From IMG/VR virus record IMGVR_UViG_3300020020_000119, positions 1 through 33,159 of that record: DNA of 33,159 nt; one strand, 5' to 3'. Origin of the DNA: a virus. The notes below the pieces were generated by a model. That model worked only from the letters and a program-made list of their open reading frames with translations, made no database searches and had not been told where the DNA came from. Positions within the stretch are counted from its first letter, which is position 1; every line of letters starts with the position of its first letter. Of this stretch, positions 13,824 through 20,848 are shown one piece after another. Both the position numbers and the translations under genes were made by a program.

Positions 13824-15030
13824 CGCCCACTTTGGTTCGATAGGCAAGCCAGTAGACTGGCGTGGCATGCGCAAGCCTGTCGACGATCTTGATGATGATG
13901 CTGACAGGCCCACCGAGAAGTACGTGGTAGACTTGCTGGGGTTTGACCCAGCTGACACGACTGATCTCCAGGATGACTTCAATGAGAGGGATCACCCCAG
14001 GGATAAGGCTGGAAAGTTTACCTCTGGTGGAGGCGGCAGCAGCAGTGAGGGTACTGCTGCTGCAGAGATTTCGGCTGGCGCAATTGGGGACAAGGAGCAG
14101 ATTGCCAAGCTGAAGATTATGGCTAAAGGTGCGCAGGGTACTTCACCCGAACGTAAAGCAATCAGGGAAGGTATCAAGAACGCCCAAACTAAGGAGGAGG
14201 CGTACTATGGTCACGAGAAGGTGGTGGCCAGCTTCCTCAAGCAGCATGATCGTTTGGCAGGGAAGGGTAAGGACACTGGTGAGACAGCGTTTAAGATCAA
14301 CAACTACTGTGCAAAGCACGGCATCGCTAATCCTCTGGACCCTGCAGATGCGCTCAAGGGTATGTCTAAGAGTAAGGCTGACGACATCAAGGCGGCAGTT
14401 TCTAGCGTGTCGGGCAGCAGTGGGGCGGAGAGTGGCAAGAGTGGTGGGGCGAGTTACTCCGATGTTGAGGTAGAGGCGTTTAATCGACTAGCAGGTCTTA
14501 TTGGGAAGGATGCAGCAAAAAGTAATGCTGCACAGGCAAAGGCGATGATGGCGCAGGATAAGTCTGTGGCTAAGATGTCACCTGCTGAGGCTTCACATAT
14601 TGTGGCCTACTCGGGCAGCACCTATACATCCCTCAATCGGCAACTGCGTGAGGAGAAAGTAGAGCCGAAGATGTGGGGACACGTCAACGGTCTAAATGCT
14701 GCGCTGGAGAAGCTGCCTGTGCACGAGGGTGAGGTGTACCGCAAAGCGTCTTTGAAGTCTGACGTTCATGAGCAGTATAAGGTGGGCATAGTTGTGGAGG
14801 AGCGAGGCTTCACCAGCACGTCTACAAATAAGGACGTTTGGCATGGCAACGTACACTTCACAATCAAGAGCCTGACTGGTCGCCGCATAGAGAAGCTGTC
14901 TAAGCACAAGAGTGAGAAGGAAGTGCTGTTCCGGTCGGGCACACGGTTTAGGGTGACCAGGCGTGAGGAACAAACTAATGCGCTTGGCAAACGTACCATA
15001 ATTCACATGGAGGAAGTCAGTGGCCGCTAA
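13807..15030 (+). CDS. Virion-associated ADP-ribosyltransferase (R-S-E class)
   Basis: A 407-residue protein. Residues 57-77 repeat the DFNERDHPRDKAGKFTSGGGG linker of the preceding topoisomerase fusion. Residues 260-390 fit an ADP-ribosyltransferase exoenzyme fold: R312 (GEVYRKAS), STS motif in GFTSTSTNKD (334-343), and E370-K-E372 (KSEKEVLFRSGTRFRV), the E-x-E of arginine-modifying enzymes. Such domains transfer ADP-ribose from NAD to host proteins, as T4 Alt does after injection. The middle region (100-250) is helical and unassigned. The start at 13807 overlaps the previous gene; a longer upstream frame lies inside topoisomerase coding sequence. Virion packaging is inferred from gene position and the shared motif; the target is unknown. 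Confidence 0.82.
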   Translation: MKPAYDAHFGSIGKPVDWRGMRKPVDDLDDDADRPTEKYVVDLLGFDPADTTDLQDDFNERDHPRDKAGKFTSGGGGSSSEGTAAAEISAGAIGDKEQIAKLKIMAKGAQGTSPERKAIREGIKNAQTKEEAYYGHEKVVASFLKQHDRLAGKGKDTGETAFKINNYCAKHGIANPLDPADALKGMSKSKADDIKAAVSSVSGSSGAESGKSGGASYSDVEVEAFNRLAGLIGKDAAKSNAAQAKAMMAQDKSVAKMSPAEASHIVAYSGSTYTSLNRQLREEKVEPKMWGHVNGLNAALEKLPVHEGEVYRKASLKSDVHEQYKVGIVVEERGFTSTSTNKDVWHGNVHFTIKSLTGRRIEKLSKHKSEKEVLFRSGTRFRVTRREEQTNALGKRTIIHMEEVSGR

Positions 15031-15169
15031 ACCAAAGAGACACACCAAGCAGGATGAGCCGCCTCCGGGTCTGCTCCCTGACGGCAAACTAAACATCGTC
15101 ACCGACGACTATGACGATGCGCTGATCGAGGACCCTAAGAACGAGGACACCTCCAAAGAGGACAAGTGA
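15020..15169 (+). CDS. Small acidic hypothetical protein
   Basis: A 49-residue protein from GTG 15020 with GGAGGA five bases upstream, overlapping the ADP-ribosyltransferase stop. The N-terminus is basic (AAKPKRHTKQDE) with PPPGLLPDGKLNIV, and the C-terminal half is strongly acidic (DDYDDALIEDPKNEDTSKEDK). The ribosome binding site, tight overlap and protein-like composition support it. Role unknown; possibly an accessory of the transferase, by position only. Confidence 0.6.
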   Translation: MAAKPKRHTKQDEPPPGLLPDGKLNIVTDDYDDALIEDPKNEDTSKEDK

Positions 15170-15196
15170 CTCGTCTCACCCCAGAGGAGATAAGCT

Positions 15197-15634
15197 ATGG
15201 CTGACTTTGTTTTCAACATCGCCAAGGGTGCTGTCGCAGAGAAGGTGCGTGACGGTGCTTCTGTTTTGGGCATGATGCTGCTCAAGGTGTCAGAGGCTGA
15301 TGCCACGCTCAAGGACCGTGATGACCTGGCGGCCATCCTGGCTAACGGTTCCACCGAGGCCGACTTCACCAACTACGCGCGCAAGACCGGCCTGACCGCT
15401 ACCATCACGGTTGACGACACCAACGACCGGGTGGACGTGGACATCCCCGACCAGACCTGGACATCGGCTGGTGGTGGCACCAACAATACGCTTACTGATC
15501 TGATCGTGTACTACCAGGAAGCTGCGGCGGATGCGTCCCGTGTTCCGCTCACGCTTCATGATTTTGCCGAGACCACCACTGGCTCGGACATCACCGCACA
15601 GGTGAACGCGGCAGGCTTCTTCCGCGCATCCTGA
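15197..15634 (+). CDS. Virion structural protein, hypothetical
   Basis: A 145-residue protein starting MADFVFNIAKGAVAEKV, with AGAGGAGAT upstream. It has a beta-rich C-terminal half (LTATITVDDTNDRVDVDIPDQTWTSAGG; LTDLIVYYQEA). Proteins with this N-terminus and the DDTNDRxDVDxPDxTW block are, from memory, common in virion gene clusters of diverse siphoviruses, which I could not verify. It opens the surface-protein cassette and may be a base or adaptor for it. Confidence 0.6.
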   Translation: MADFVFNIAKGAVAEKVRDGASVLGMMLLKVSEADATLKDRDDLAAILANGSTEADFTNYARKTGLTATITVDDTNDRVDVDIPDQTWTSAGGGTNNTLTDLIVYYQEAAADASRVPLTLHDFAETTTGSDITAQVNAAGFFRAS

Positions 15635-15668
15635 TCTACCTTCCCCTCACATCTTTGGAGACTACGCC

Positions 15669-16097
15669 ATGGAGCCGACCCTGCCCGCATGGGCCACACG
15701 CAATTCCGAGACCGGCGTTATCACGGTGAACGCCGCTGAAGCCTATCCTGCGATCCTCACCGTGATCGCCACCCACCAGGACCGCATGCTCGAGGGTGTG
15801 AAGGACAAGGAGACCCGTGGGTCCCTGGTGCCCAACCAGCTGGATATGTCCAAGATTGATCAGTACTGGGCAGAGGTTGCCCTGCAGATCATGAAGCTGG
15901 CGGTCCAGGACGCAATATTCGGCAGCGAGTGGGACCCGACACCCAAGAGTGCTCTGGTCATTCACATCGACGCTGGTGGTGACGCCTCCGTGAAGGAGAC
16001 GTGGGCCCAGGCCAATCTGCCGGAAGGCCGAGGCGTCAAGGCTGCGCAAGGTGCGGAGGTCAAGCAAATCTTTGACCAGGTGCGCAAGCGTCTATAG
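15669..16097 (+). CDS. Hypothetical protein
   Basis: A 142-residue soluble protein with a weak TTTGGAGA ribosome binding site before the ATG. The N-terminal third (WATRNSETGVITVNAAEAYPAIL) is beta-like; the middle is helical (YWAEVALQIMKLAVQDAIFG) and the end is basic (VKQIFDQVRKRL). No motif recognised. Its location among virion-protein genes suggests a structural or assembly role. Confidence 0.55.
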   Translation: MEPTLPAWATRNSETGVITVNAAEAYPAILTVIATHQDRMLEGVKDKETRGSLVPNQLDMSKIDQYWAEVALQIMKLAVQDAIFGSEWDPTPKSALVIHIDAGGDASVKETWAQANLPEGRGVKAAQGAEVKQIFDQVRKRL

Positions 16098-16148
16098 GCT
16101 AATAGGCTTTATAGGCTTGCACCCATTCTGGATCAGGGAGTTATCCAC

Positions 16149-16619
16149 ATGGCCTCAGTCGGCTACGGAATATTCACGGAGGCCGCAGTCGCGTTGGCTG
16201 CGGCAACCGCCAAGAGCATCATTGGTGCGAAAGCTCATGCCAACAGCGGACTGCAACTCAAGAGTTTTGAGGTTGCGTTTGATGGTGTCACGGCTGCTGG
16301 TGTGCCTGTACTGGTGGAGGTTATGTACGCCACCTTTGCAACCAACTCTCCTGGCACTGCTTCTACCTCCGGCACTGTTCGTCAGCAGTATGGGCGTCTG
16401 CTCACGGCAGGGTTTACTTGTGCGTACGCTTGGACTACTGAGCCCACAGTACTGACACCGATCAAGCGGTTCACACTGGCGCCAGACAAAGGCATCATCG
16501 CGTACCAGTGGCCGCTCGGTCAGGAGCCTGACAGTGCCCTGGCGGAAGGGTTCGTGATTCGCTGCAACGCTCCGGCGATTGTGAACGCCAACGCCAGCAT
16601 GGTGCTCGAGCGTATCTAG
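16149..16619 (+). CDS. Hypothetical virion protein
   Basis: A 156-residue Ala/Thr/Gly-rich protein without charged clusters, predicted by eye to be mostly beta strands (LKSFEVAFDGVTAAGVPVLVEVMYATF; PIKRFTLAPDKGIIAYQWPLG; GFVIRCNAPAIVNANASMVLERI). This composition is typical of phage surface or fibre-associated subunits. GGGAG lies upstream of the ATG. It is followed one base later by the methyltransferase-like gene, so the two are probably co-translated. Confidence 0.6.
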   Translation: MASVGYGIFTEAAVALAAATAKSIIGAKAHANSGLQLKSFEVAFDGVTAAGVPVLVEVMYATFATNSPGTASTSGTVRQQYGRLLTAGFTCAYAWTTEPTVLTPIKRFTLAPDKGIIAYQWPLGQEPDSALAEGFVIRCNAPAIVNANASMVLERI

Positions 16620-16620
16620 C

Positions 16621-17292
16621 ATGCCTCTAGTAGACAGCAATCTCCAGGCAACCTGGGACAGCCTGTACCGCTGCCGTGACGGTAACGGTCAGGTTATTCA
16701 CTATGTGCGCGCTGGCCTGAAGCAGTACGTTGGTGATGGTGCTGATATCCTGATCGACGTGCTGGCCGCCAAAGGTATGGTGGCTGGGCAGCGTATCGCC
16801 TTGGTGGGTGCGGGCTTTGGGTGGGTGGCAGAGCGGTTTGTGGCTAGGGGCTTTGGCCCAATGGCTAACGGCACCGCTGCTGGACGGGTAGCAGCCATTG
16901 ACACCTCGACCTGGATACAGGCTAACAGGGCGGGCAATGCCAACGTCAACATCCTCAACGCTGACGTGAATGGTGCTACTGGACGGCGCGCGGTGCGGCA
17001 GGAGTTTGGTTCGAATAACACCGTAATCGACTGGGCAATAACCGAGGACGTGCTGCCCATACTATCTGGAACCGTGATCGGGCAGGCGAGTGAGATTGTG
17101 CCGTTCTGTCAGAGCGTGCGCGCGCTGGCAACCAACGTAGCGCACTGGCTCACGACTGGAACTCGGCGTTATGACAACCCAGAGGTGTGGGCTGGGGACT
17201 CACGACTGAACTGGAAGACGTTGGAGGACTGGAAGGCGTGGACAACACCCGATTGGGTAGTTGCGCGTAATGAGAACGGTCGGGTGCTCTGA
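16621..17292 (+). CDS. SAM-dependent methyltransferase-like protein
   Basis: A 223-residue protein with a Rossmann-type methyltransferase signature. Motif I is IALVGAGFGWVAERFVARGFG (about 59-79, glycine loop GAGFG), the acidic end of strand 2 is VAAIDTS (about 90-96), and motif IV-like VIDWAITEDVLPILSG lies near 138-153. Sequences with this VGAGFGW and ITEDVLP pairing are often annotated as phage methyltransferase-like virion-cluster proteins. No DPPY or SPPY motif is present, so DNA N-methylation is not supported. Substrate unknown; a protein or cell-surface-related substrate is a guess. Its place inside a virion gene cassette is odd for an enzyme. Confidence 0.6.
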   Translation: MPLVDSNLQATWDSLYRCRDGNGQVIHYVRAGLKQYVGDGADILIDVLAAKGMVAGQRIALVGAGFGWVAERFVARGFGPMANGTAAGRVAAIDTSTWIQANRAGNANVNILNADVNGATGRRAVRQEFGSNNTVIDWAITEDVLPILSGTVIGQASEIVPFCQSVRALATNVAHWLTTGTRRYDNPEVWAGDSRLNWKTLEDWKAWTTPDWVVARNENGRVL

Positions 17293-18446
17293 TGGCTCTA
17301 CCTGTTACTATTGCCTCTCTGATCCCACCGTATGCTGGGCCGTATAAATCTAGTGTCGGCAATTATTACGTGTTTGGCTATACGTCTACCTTGGCGGCGT
17401 ATAAGGCAACGGACCCAACATCCTCATTCAGTTCTGTGGACACCGAGGGGACGATCCCTGATTTGCGTGCTCTTCGAGGAGTGCAGGTTGGGGACACGAT
17501 TAACCTGATTATGGCCTACGGGAACAGCGGTTTAAACGGCTCTATCAGGTTTATCACGTTTGACATGTCCACGGATACGTTTGGTACCATGCAAGATATT
17601 GCGACCGCATTAAATTTTGCATCAAGCACAGCGGTTCTTCAGCATTTCTGCGATCTTGTGGTCCGCTCAGACGGGTCTATGATTGCGCTGTTTAACACCG
17701 AGAATGTTGCCACCATGGGGTCTGACTATTCTCGTGTTGCAGTTTGTATTCGAAACTCCAGTGGTGTCTGGGGTGCTACGCTTACTGACATAACCGCTGG
17801 TGGAACGATTGATTGGAGAGCCGCTGCGGCAGAGTTAGGGTCTAGTGACCGAACGCACTTGATGTACCGTTCTTTGACTGACAACATTGTGTACCATCGT
17901 ACACTTACTGGTGCAAATTCTCTGCAAGCCAACTCTAATAGCGGTGCAGTTCTTTTGACGACGCTTCCTGAGCGAGGTGTCAGCTATGATCTGGGTGGGA
18001 CAATTAAGATTGTTTTGGCTGGTTCTGTCACAGGTGGTCTAGGGGCACTCTCTTTTGATAGTGCCGACTCTGTTACCTGGTCGTCCATTGGAGCGACGTT
18101 TGGGTCAGGCGTTAGTTCTACTATGCTAGAGACATTGAATAATGGTAGCGACCTATGGGCATTATATCAGCAGACTTCCAGCGACGATAACGTGATGGCG
18201 GTGAAATCTACTGACCACGGGGCAACTTGGGGTACGGCCGTTCTTGCACACGACCTTGCTGCAAACGCCACAGCTGTTAGCGATGCCGATGTTGTTTATA
18301 CTCGTGGTGGCAACACGGTAATTCCCTTTGTCACGTTTGTCAGCCCAAACTCTCTTTACAATGAGTACGCTTTACCGGCTGAGGCTAGGCGGCAACCTCC
18401 TACACGTGGCACATCTTACGCAGTGACGCGGGCATCGAGCTGGTAG
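17292..18446 (+). CDS. BNR/Asp-box beta-propeller protein, putative receptor-binding or sialidase-like
   Basis: A 384-residue protein with repeated beta-strand blocks and at least one clear Asp-box, STDHGATWG (near 18206-18232; pattern S-x-D-x-G-x-T-W). A degenerate one, SFDSADSVTW, is near 18052-18081. Asp-boxes mark sialidase and related propellers. The arginine triad of active sialidases cannot be established here, so binding without catalysis is possible. The gene looks AT-richer and uses more T-ending codons than its neighbours, suggesting separate acquisition. It starts within the stop of the methyltransferase-like gene. A role in host-surface recognition is inferred. Confidence 0.6.
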   Translation: MALPVTIASLIPPYAGPYKSSVGNYYVFGYTSTLAAYKATDPTSSFSSVDTEGTIPDLRALRGVQVGDTINLIMAYGNSGLNGSIRFITFDMSTDTFGTMQDIATALNFASSTAVLQHFCDLVVRSDGSMIALFNTENVATMGSDYSRVAVCIRNSSGVWGATLTDITAGGTIDWRAAAAELGSSDRTHLMYRSLTDNIVYHRTLTGANSLQANSNSGAVLLTTLPERGVSYDLGGTIKIVLAGSVTGGLGALSFDSADSVTWSSIGATFGSGVSSTMLETLNNGSDLWALYQQTSSDDNVMAVKSTDHGATWGTAVLAHDLAANATAVSDADVVYTRGGNTVIPFVTFVSPNSLYNEYALPAEARRQPPTRGTSYAVTRASSW

Positions 18447-18447
18447 T

Positions 18448-20502
18448 ATGGCACGGTTTGGCCGCTCATCTCCATCACGCAGCCTCGCAGTATCACACCG
18501 GTGGGTGGGTATTGCGGGCGTTACCAACATCGGTCTGGCCACCGAGACGGATGAAAGTCAGGCGATCACGCGCGCTAAGGTGCGTGCGATTGGCCAGATC
18601 ACCGAGACGGATACTGCTCAGGCGATCACCAGGAGCAAGCTACGCACCCTCGGGTTGAACACAGAGGCTGATACCAGCCAGGCAACCTCTCGCCGCAAGA
18701 CCCGCGCGCTGGGTCTGAACACTGAGACGGATGTCAGCCAGCCGCGTGTTACGTCAGTCACTCGCGCTATCGGGCTGACCACAGAGGCGGATACATCCCA
18801 GCCGGTCACGCGCCGCAAGCTGCGTGCCATCGGGTTAGTCAGTGAAGCCGACAGCAGCCAGCCACTGACGCGTTTGAAGGTGCGGGCGGTAGGTCTGGCT
18901 ACCGCCACCGAGATTAGCCAACCTGTCACGCGCCTGAAGGTCCGGGCACTAGGTCTGACCGCCGAGACGGATACCGCCTTCGCGGTGGTCCACAGAAAGA
19001 TACGCTTCCTTGGCCTGAACACAGAAGCGGACAGCACCTTCGCGGTTGTCCACTTCAAGCTGCGCTCGCTGGGTCTGAACACCGAGGCGGATGCAGCACA
19101 AACAATAACTCCTACCACGTCCACGCTGCATCCCATTGGGTTGACCACTGAGGCTGATAGCACATTCTCTGTAACCAGGAGCAAGCGACGCAGCACAGGC
19201 CTGAACACAGAGGCTGACAGCGCGTTTGTAATAACGCGGCGCAAGCTACGCACCCTCGGGTTGAACACAGAGGCTGATAGTACATTCGCTGTAACCAGGA
19301 GCAAGCGGCGCAACCTGGGGTTGACCACTGAAGCTGACAGCACGTTTGCGGTTGTTCACTTCAAGCGGCGCACGCTGGGTCTAAATACAGAGGCAGAAAC
19401 CAGCCAGGCTATCACTCGTAACAAGCTGCGCGCTTTTGGCCTGACCACAGAGGCAGATGCTACCTTTGCGATTGTGCATTCTAAGCAGCGTGCCCTGGGC
19501 CTGAACACAGAGGTTGATACCAGCCAGCCTCTTGGACAGACTACGGTGGTTGCGCTTGGGCTGACCACCGAGGCGGATAGTGCGTTCATTGTTACCAGGA
19601 GCAAGCTACGCAGCACTGGCCTCAATACAGAGGCAGACGTCTCCCAGGCTATAACGCGCACTAAGCGGCGCAACCTGGGGCTGAATACAGAGGCGGACAG
19701 CTCCTTTGCAGTGGTCCGCAGGAAGACACGTTTCACTGGGCTGAACGCGGAGACAGACGTCTCCCAGTTGATGGCGCGGCTGAAGCGGCGCACCATCGGG
19801 TTGACCACCGAAGCGGACAGTGCGTTTGTTCTGCCACATACCAAGGTTCGTTCCCTTGGCCTGACCAATGAGGCGGACAGCTCATTCGCAGTAGCGCGGC
19901 GCAAGCTGCGGCTGATGGGGTTGAACTTAGAGGCTGATCAAGCGATTGCGCTTGGTACAACTCTGCGTGTCAATCTTGGGTTGACCACAGAGGCTGACAG
20001 TGCGTTTGCTGTCACACGTTTGAAGCGTCGTTTGACAGGGTTGACAACGGAGGTTGACAATTCTTTTGCGATAGTATATAGCAAACAACGTGCCATTGCA
20101 CTTAGCGTCGAAGCTGACACAGCGTCTGCGGTAGCACGTCTCAAACGAAGAATCACTGGGCTAGCTGCAGAAGCTGATAGTGCATTCGCTGTTGCGCATC
20201 AGCGTACTCGCCAAATCAATCTCGCTCTTGAGATTGACAGCGTCTTCCCGTTCCTACTCCCACGCATCCATACGCTGGGGTTGGTGCTGGAAACTAACCA
20301 GGCCTTCACCATTGGGCCTGCTACTGACCGGCTGCTTGGGTTGATCACCAATGGCATGCTGGTGGGCACTGTGGGTGGCGAGGCACTGATCGGGATTTAC
20401 GGCCCGACGGGTGAGTTGCTTACTGGTGTGCTCAAGAGCGATACGCTGTCCGGTGTTGTTGATGTGGACAGCGATCTGCTAACCGGGATCCTGGGGACTT
20501 AG
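18448..20502 (+). CDS. Long 20-residue-repeat protein, putative fibre or surface protein
   Basis: A 684-residue protein. After about 26 residues it consists of roughly 31 tandem repeats of 20 residues (one of 22), consensus GL-[NT]-TEAD-[ST]-x-[FQ]-[AP]-[VI]-[TV]-[RH]-x-K-x-R-x-[LI]. Two flavours recur: a TSQAITR type and a STFAVVH type. Each unit has a conserved acidic TEAD and a basic K-x-R end, so adjacent repeats could salt-bridge in a repetitive beta structure. The last ~70 residues are non-repetitive and Gly/Leu-rich (LLGLITNGMLVGTVGGEALIGIYG), perhaps a cap or trimerisation region. No signal peptide. It sits between the propeller and a small Ig-like protein, consistent with an elongated virion appendage; function is inferred. 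Confidence 0.7.
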   Translation: MARFGRSSPSRSLAVSHRWVGIAGVTNIGLATETDESQAITRAKVRAIGQITETDTAQAITRSKLRTLGLNTEADTSQATSRRKTRALGLNTETDVSQPRVTSVTRAIGLTTEADTSQPVTRRKLRAIGLVSEADSSQPLTRLKVRAVGLATATEISQPVTRLKVRALGLTAETDTAFAVVHRKIRFLGLNTEADSTFAVVHFKLRSLGLNTEADAAQTITPTTSTLHPIGLTTEADSTFSVTRSKRRSTGLNTEADSAFVITRRKLRTLGLNTEADSTFAVTRSKRRNLGLTTEADSTFAVVHFKRRTLGLNTEAETSQAITRNKLRAFGLTTEADATFAIVHSKQRALGLNTEVDTSQPLGQTTVVALGLTTEADSAFIVTRSKLRSTGLNTEADVSQAITRTKRRNLGLNTEADSSFAVVRRKTRFTGLNAETDVSQLMARLKRRTIGLTTEADSAFVLPHTKVRSLGLTNEADSSFAVARRKLRLMGLNLEADQAIALGTTLRVNLGLTTEADSAFAVTRLKRRLTGLTTEVDNSFAIVYSKQRAIALSVEADTASAVARLKRRITGLAAEADSAFAVAHQRTRQINLALEIDSVFPFLLPRIHTLGLVLETNQAFTIGPATDRLLGLITNGMLVGTVGGEALIGIYGPTGELLTGVLKSDTLSGVVDVDSDLLTGILGT
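18526..20350 (+). repeat. About 31 imperfect 60-bp tandem coding repeats
   Basis: The repeats keep register with a 60-base period over about 1.8 kb, with one 66-base unit near 19080-19140. Synonymous and non-synonymous differences between units show they are old and diverged, though some pairs (such as the units near 19240 and 18640) share long identical DNA, hinting at gene conversion or recombination. Confidence 0.9.
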
Positions 20503-20503
20503 G

Positions 20504-20848
20504 ATGGCTGCAAGCATCACGATGACCCGTGGGGACACGCGCATCATCCCGATGCAGATCAATGACTCAGCCGGAGCAGCTGTTGACCTAACTGGTATGG
20601 CTGTGCGCTGGTGGCTGGCCAAGTCTGTGCGCGCAACCGCTTACGCTCTGCAGCTGTCCATCGGTTCTGGCGTCACAATCGTAAACGCGGCTGGTGGTCG
20701 CCTGGATGTGATCATTACCGCTGCCCAGTCCGCCGTCCTGGAAGGGCAGTACTACTTCGAGCTGGAGCTGACTAGTGGTAGCCAGGTGTTCACCCCAGCT
20801 GATACCAAGGGCACTCTCACAGTAGTTGCGGATTTGATCAGGCCATGA
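20504..20848 (+). CDS. Small beta-sandwich protein (BppU/Ig-like N-domain type)
   Basis: A 114-residue protein beginning ITMTRGDTRIIPMQINDSAGAAVDLTG, a pattern typical of small phage beta-sandwich proteins related to the N-terminal domain of baseplate upper protein, followed by strands RWWLAKS, ITAAQSAVLEGQYYFELELTS and TKGTLTVVADLIRP. Such proteins often join fibres to the particle. It starts one base after the repeat protein and its stop overlaps the protease start (ATGA), linking the surface cassette to the capsid genes. Confidence 0.6.
   Translation: MAASITMTRGDTRIIPMQINDSAGAAVDLTGMAVRWWLAKSVRATAYALQLSIGSGVTIVNAAGGRLDVIITAAQSAVLEGQYYFELELTSGSQVFTPADTKGTLTVVADLIRP

Noticed and set aside
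18618-19904. Long open frames on the minus strand opposite the repeat protein (18618-19343 and 19356-19904)
   Set aside because: They arise because the 60-bp coding repeat lacks stops on the other strand as well. Their products are mirror repeats with no ribosome binding sites and oppose the direction of every neighbour.
18526-20350. CRISPR-like array from 60-bp periodicity
   Set aside because: The periodic units are continuous protein-coding repeats with no alternation of identical repeat and unique spacer.
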